DNA from: Saccoglossus kowalevskii
Taxonomy: Eukaryota > Hemichordata > Enteropneusta > Harrimaniidae
Length of the DNA: 44,348 bases
NCBI RefSeq assembly: GCF_000003605.2
Contig: NW_003135334.1
Location: forward strand, 489,401 to 533,748
Reading direction: 5' to 3'
Shown here: positions 42,436 through 44,348 of the stretch, piece by piece
How the letters are laid out: every line of letters starts with the position of its first letter
How positions within the stretch are numbered: position 1 is the stretch's first letter
Notes under the pieces: model-generated
The model's database searches: none
What the model was told of the DNA's origin: nothing
Seen by the model: the letters and a program-made list of their open reading frames with translations, nothing else
Program-made: the position numbers and the translations under genes

Positions 42436-42891
42436 ATGATGTCATATTATTATCCAACTCAAGCTATAGCTATTCCATGTGAATATCACAAGAATAAGTC
42501 TTGTGAATTGAATACCCAGAACTACCCAACTAAGAAAACAAACGTACCTGTCCAAGCTGTGAATAATGACCAGAACACGCATGTATTCCCAGCCAAAACT
42601 ACAGTGATACCAAATCACAAATGGGTTCCCCAACAGAAGTGCGAGTATTTGGAGAAAACTACTCAAGTGGTAAATCCAAAGGAGAAATTTTCTGAGCCAG
42701 CTCAGCGTTTGTTTCCAATGAAAACATCATACATTTCCAACTCAAGAGAGACTTATGTTGAGCCAAAATGCTTTCTTTCAAGAACTGTAAATATTTCTAG
42801 GAGTCACAGCACATATTTGAAATGCAAGAAGAAGAACCTGAATAGCATAAACTGTTTGTTTTCATGCTTTGTTCATAAAAGAGAAACTTAA
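42436..42891 (+). CDS. Unrecognised repeat protein directly behind BBIP1
   Basis: 151 residues from ATG ATG at 42436 (A at -3). It is in the same frame as BBIP1, and no stop lies between the BBIP1 TAA (42391-42393) and 42889. Six units of about 20-24 residues are visible: YPTQAIAIPC, YPTKKTNVPV, FPAKTTVIPN, YLEKTTQVVN, FPMKTSYISN, FLSRTVNISR, at residues 6, 30, 51, 71, 93 and 113. Consensus: aromatic-P-x-K-T-x-x-I-x-N, with a Cys often before the aromatic. No signal peptide or membrane segment. I do not recognise the family. The T-[ST]-Y and V-P/E-P spacing recalls Mn/SAXO-type microtubule-binding repeats, but this is a weak resemblance. It could be a second cistron, a readthrough extension of BBIP1, or an alternative exon. 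The repeat periodicity makes a chance frame unlikely. Confidence 0.6.
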   Translation: MMSYYYPTQAIAIPCEYHKNKSCELNTQNYPTKKTNVPVQAVNNDQNTHVFPAKTTVIPNHKWVPQQKCEYLEKTTQVVNPKEKFSEPAQRLFPMKTSYISNSRETYVEPKCFLSRTVNISRSHSTYLKCKKKNLNSINCLFSCFVHKRET

Positions 42892-43655
42892 ATGTTATCT
42901 TTGGTGTGACCAAACAGTGAGATGCAGAATAGGTTTTTTATATTTATACTTTGTTTATTGTCACTTGTATACACATTTATATTCATCTAAAACACTCCCT
43001 TCAACTCAAGTTTGCTAGTTTAAAAAATTTGAAATCTGGAACCATTAATTTGAATTACGTCCATCTAGTCATTTCTCACAACTCAAGTCCTGAAACATTA
43101 CATATGGTACTGCGTTGCAGGAGCACATTTTTTTTTTACAACAGGTCTCAATACGAGAGTATTCTTATATGACCCACTGTTGGCCATTTTGTTGTTGCTA
43201 CCACCAGTTCATATTAGGTTCTTGTACATGTAGTGCAATGCATCATGGGATATATATCTAATTTTGTTTTGTGATCTGATCCAATAGACCTTTTTTTCAA
43301 ATGGCTGCCAAAATCTAGTTGAAAGCAAAAGAGCCACGCGACTTGTTTATGCTGTCTATCGCCATCTTGTCTACTGTTCCAAATACCGTGGTTATGTAGG
43401 TCAGGGAACAGGGGAGAATGTTTCAGAGGATAAGGTCAGTTTGTCTGATACATTTTGGATTAAATCCAGAAACTTGAATGTGTTTGCAACAACTGTTTCT
43501 TGGAGATGACTGGGTTAATTTTTTTTCAGCGAGCATAATTATATAGCAGTGTTGGTGCTGTGTTGAAATTAAATGGTTTACAGTATATCAGATGGCCTGT
43601 TTATTTTTAGTATTTATTTATATATCTTTGTGAAGCAAATCTCTTAAAAAATAAA
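42892..43655 (+). promoter_or_regulatory. BBIP1 3' UTR with poly(A) signal at its end
   Basis: No further coding frame. AATAAA at 43650-43655 is followed about 20 bases later by a GT-rich stretch (TTGTCTTGTTGTTTC), a complete poly(A) site by sequence. Confidence 0.55.
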
Positions 43656-44219
43656 TTTTTAAAACATTGAAATATATTTGTCTTGTTGTTTCAATCCTTA
43701 TTATAGTATTTCTAGCCTTTGGACTTTGAGCAGAAGATATTACACATTGTTCAAATTAAAACTTGTGTACCCTTCAAAGTGAGATATGAATTTGCTTTCA
43801 TGTCAGTTCTATTGTAAACATGTTAACTGAAATCTTTAGTGTCCCTTAGTAAAATGGTTACATTTCAACAGTAAATAGCCTCGGTACCATCATAAACCCT
43901 AAAAAAGTCTATGGTGTCTGCTCGAGTAATCACTAAGTTTTCCACACATCTCTCTCACAACTGCATAGCAAGTAAAAGTTTGATATGAAACACCCAAAAT
44001 CTTGAAAAGTTTAATTGGTTTGGCTCATTTGATTTTATGAGCAAAATTGGGACAAACCAACAAATTTTTCAAGTTGCTGTTGTATTTAAATCTGCATTTG
44101 TTCAGTTCTGATCGCGATAAACAATAAATAACCCCTTGGAAGGAATTCATCAAGTTGATATTCAGCTAGTGTCAATCTGATTAAAATCCGATGTAGGTAT
44201 GAGGCTGGCTCCAATTTTT
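43656..44219. other. Intergenic, no gene seen
   Basis: AT-rich, no coding frame, RNA gene or clear repeat recognised. Confidence 0.5.
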
Positions 44220-44251
44220 GACTCCCATGTGCGAAGCACAAAATGGGAGTC
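44220..44251. repeat. Two-step hairpin before microsatellite
   Basis: GACTCCCAT and ATGGGAGTC form the outer stem, and GTGC/GCAC with a GAA loop form the inner stem. It sits about ten bases before a long (TG)n tract; such a pairing suggests the end of a dispersed element. Confidence 0.7.
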
Positions 44252-44258
44252 TTTGCAG

Positions 44259-44261
<3 letters not shown>

Positions 44262-44308
<47 letters not shown>

Positions 44309-44348
44309 TGCATGCGTGCGTGCGTGGGTGGGTGCGTGCGTGTGTATG
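44262..44348. repeat. (TG)n / (TGCG)n microsatellite
   Basis: Pure TG for about 28 bases, then TGCG units with TGCA and TGGG variants. It is cut by the window end. Alternating purine-pyrimidine sequence of this kind can adopt Z-DNA. Confidence 0.95.

Overview
This is a piece of an animal nuclear genome. The genes are split by many GT-AG introns, the introns and spacers are AT-rich and full of small mobile elements and satellites, and there is one assembly gap (50 Ns at 20173-20222). The protein content (a Ki-67 ortholog with an FHA domain, FIGNL1, BBIP1) and the repeat style suggest a marine invertebrate, most likely an invertebrate deuterostome such as a hemichordate or cephalochordate. The sequence alone does not fix the species.

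Layout. 1-4100: a 34-bp satellite, a long hairpin, a tandem ~126-bp repeat and no gene. 4114-19880: an MKI67 (Ki-67) ortholog on the minus strand, with nine coding exons (18879 to 4698), a probable non-coding first exon and three transposon-like insertions in its introns. 19900-26430: a gene-poor spacer with an (AT)n tract and gap, fold-back elements, an LTR-like promoter and decayed retroelement scraps. 26835-38447: FIGNL1 on the minus strand, 15 coding exons whose phases all agree, 696 residues. 38460-41250: a spacer with a dead LINE fragment, a fold-back element, a 39-bp tandem array and a likely shared promoter. 41250-43680: BBIP1 on the plus strand, followed in the same frame and probably on the same mRNA by a second 151-codon reading frame made of six ~21-residue repeats. 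43680-44348: spacer ending in a hairpin and a (TG)n/(TGCG)n microsatellite.

How the genes relate. Ki-67 coats mitotic chromosomes and recruits PP1. FIGNL1 is an AAA ATPase that removes RAD51 in recombination. BBIP1 is the smallest BBSome subunit (cilia). I see no sign of a shared pathway, but FIGNL1 and BBIP1 are head to head and may share a promoter.

Most striking points: (1) the second, repeat-built reading frame in phase behind the BBIP1 stop codon; (2) a 21-bp minisatellite at the start of a FIGNL1 intron in which each unit carries a splice-donor-like GTGAGG in the same phase, so use of any unit would add a whole number of coiled-coil heptads; (3) a Ki-67 whose large repeat exon is an AT-hook/TP/SP array, interrupted in this assembly by two 1-base deletions.
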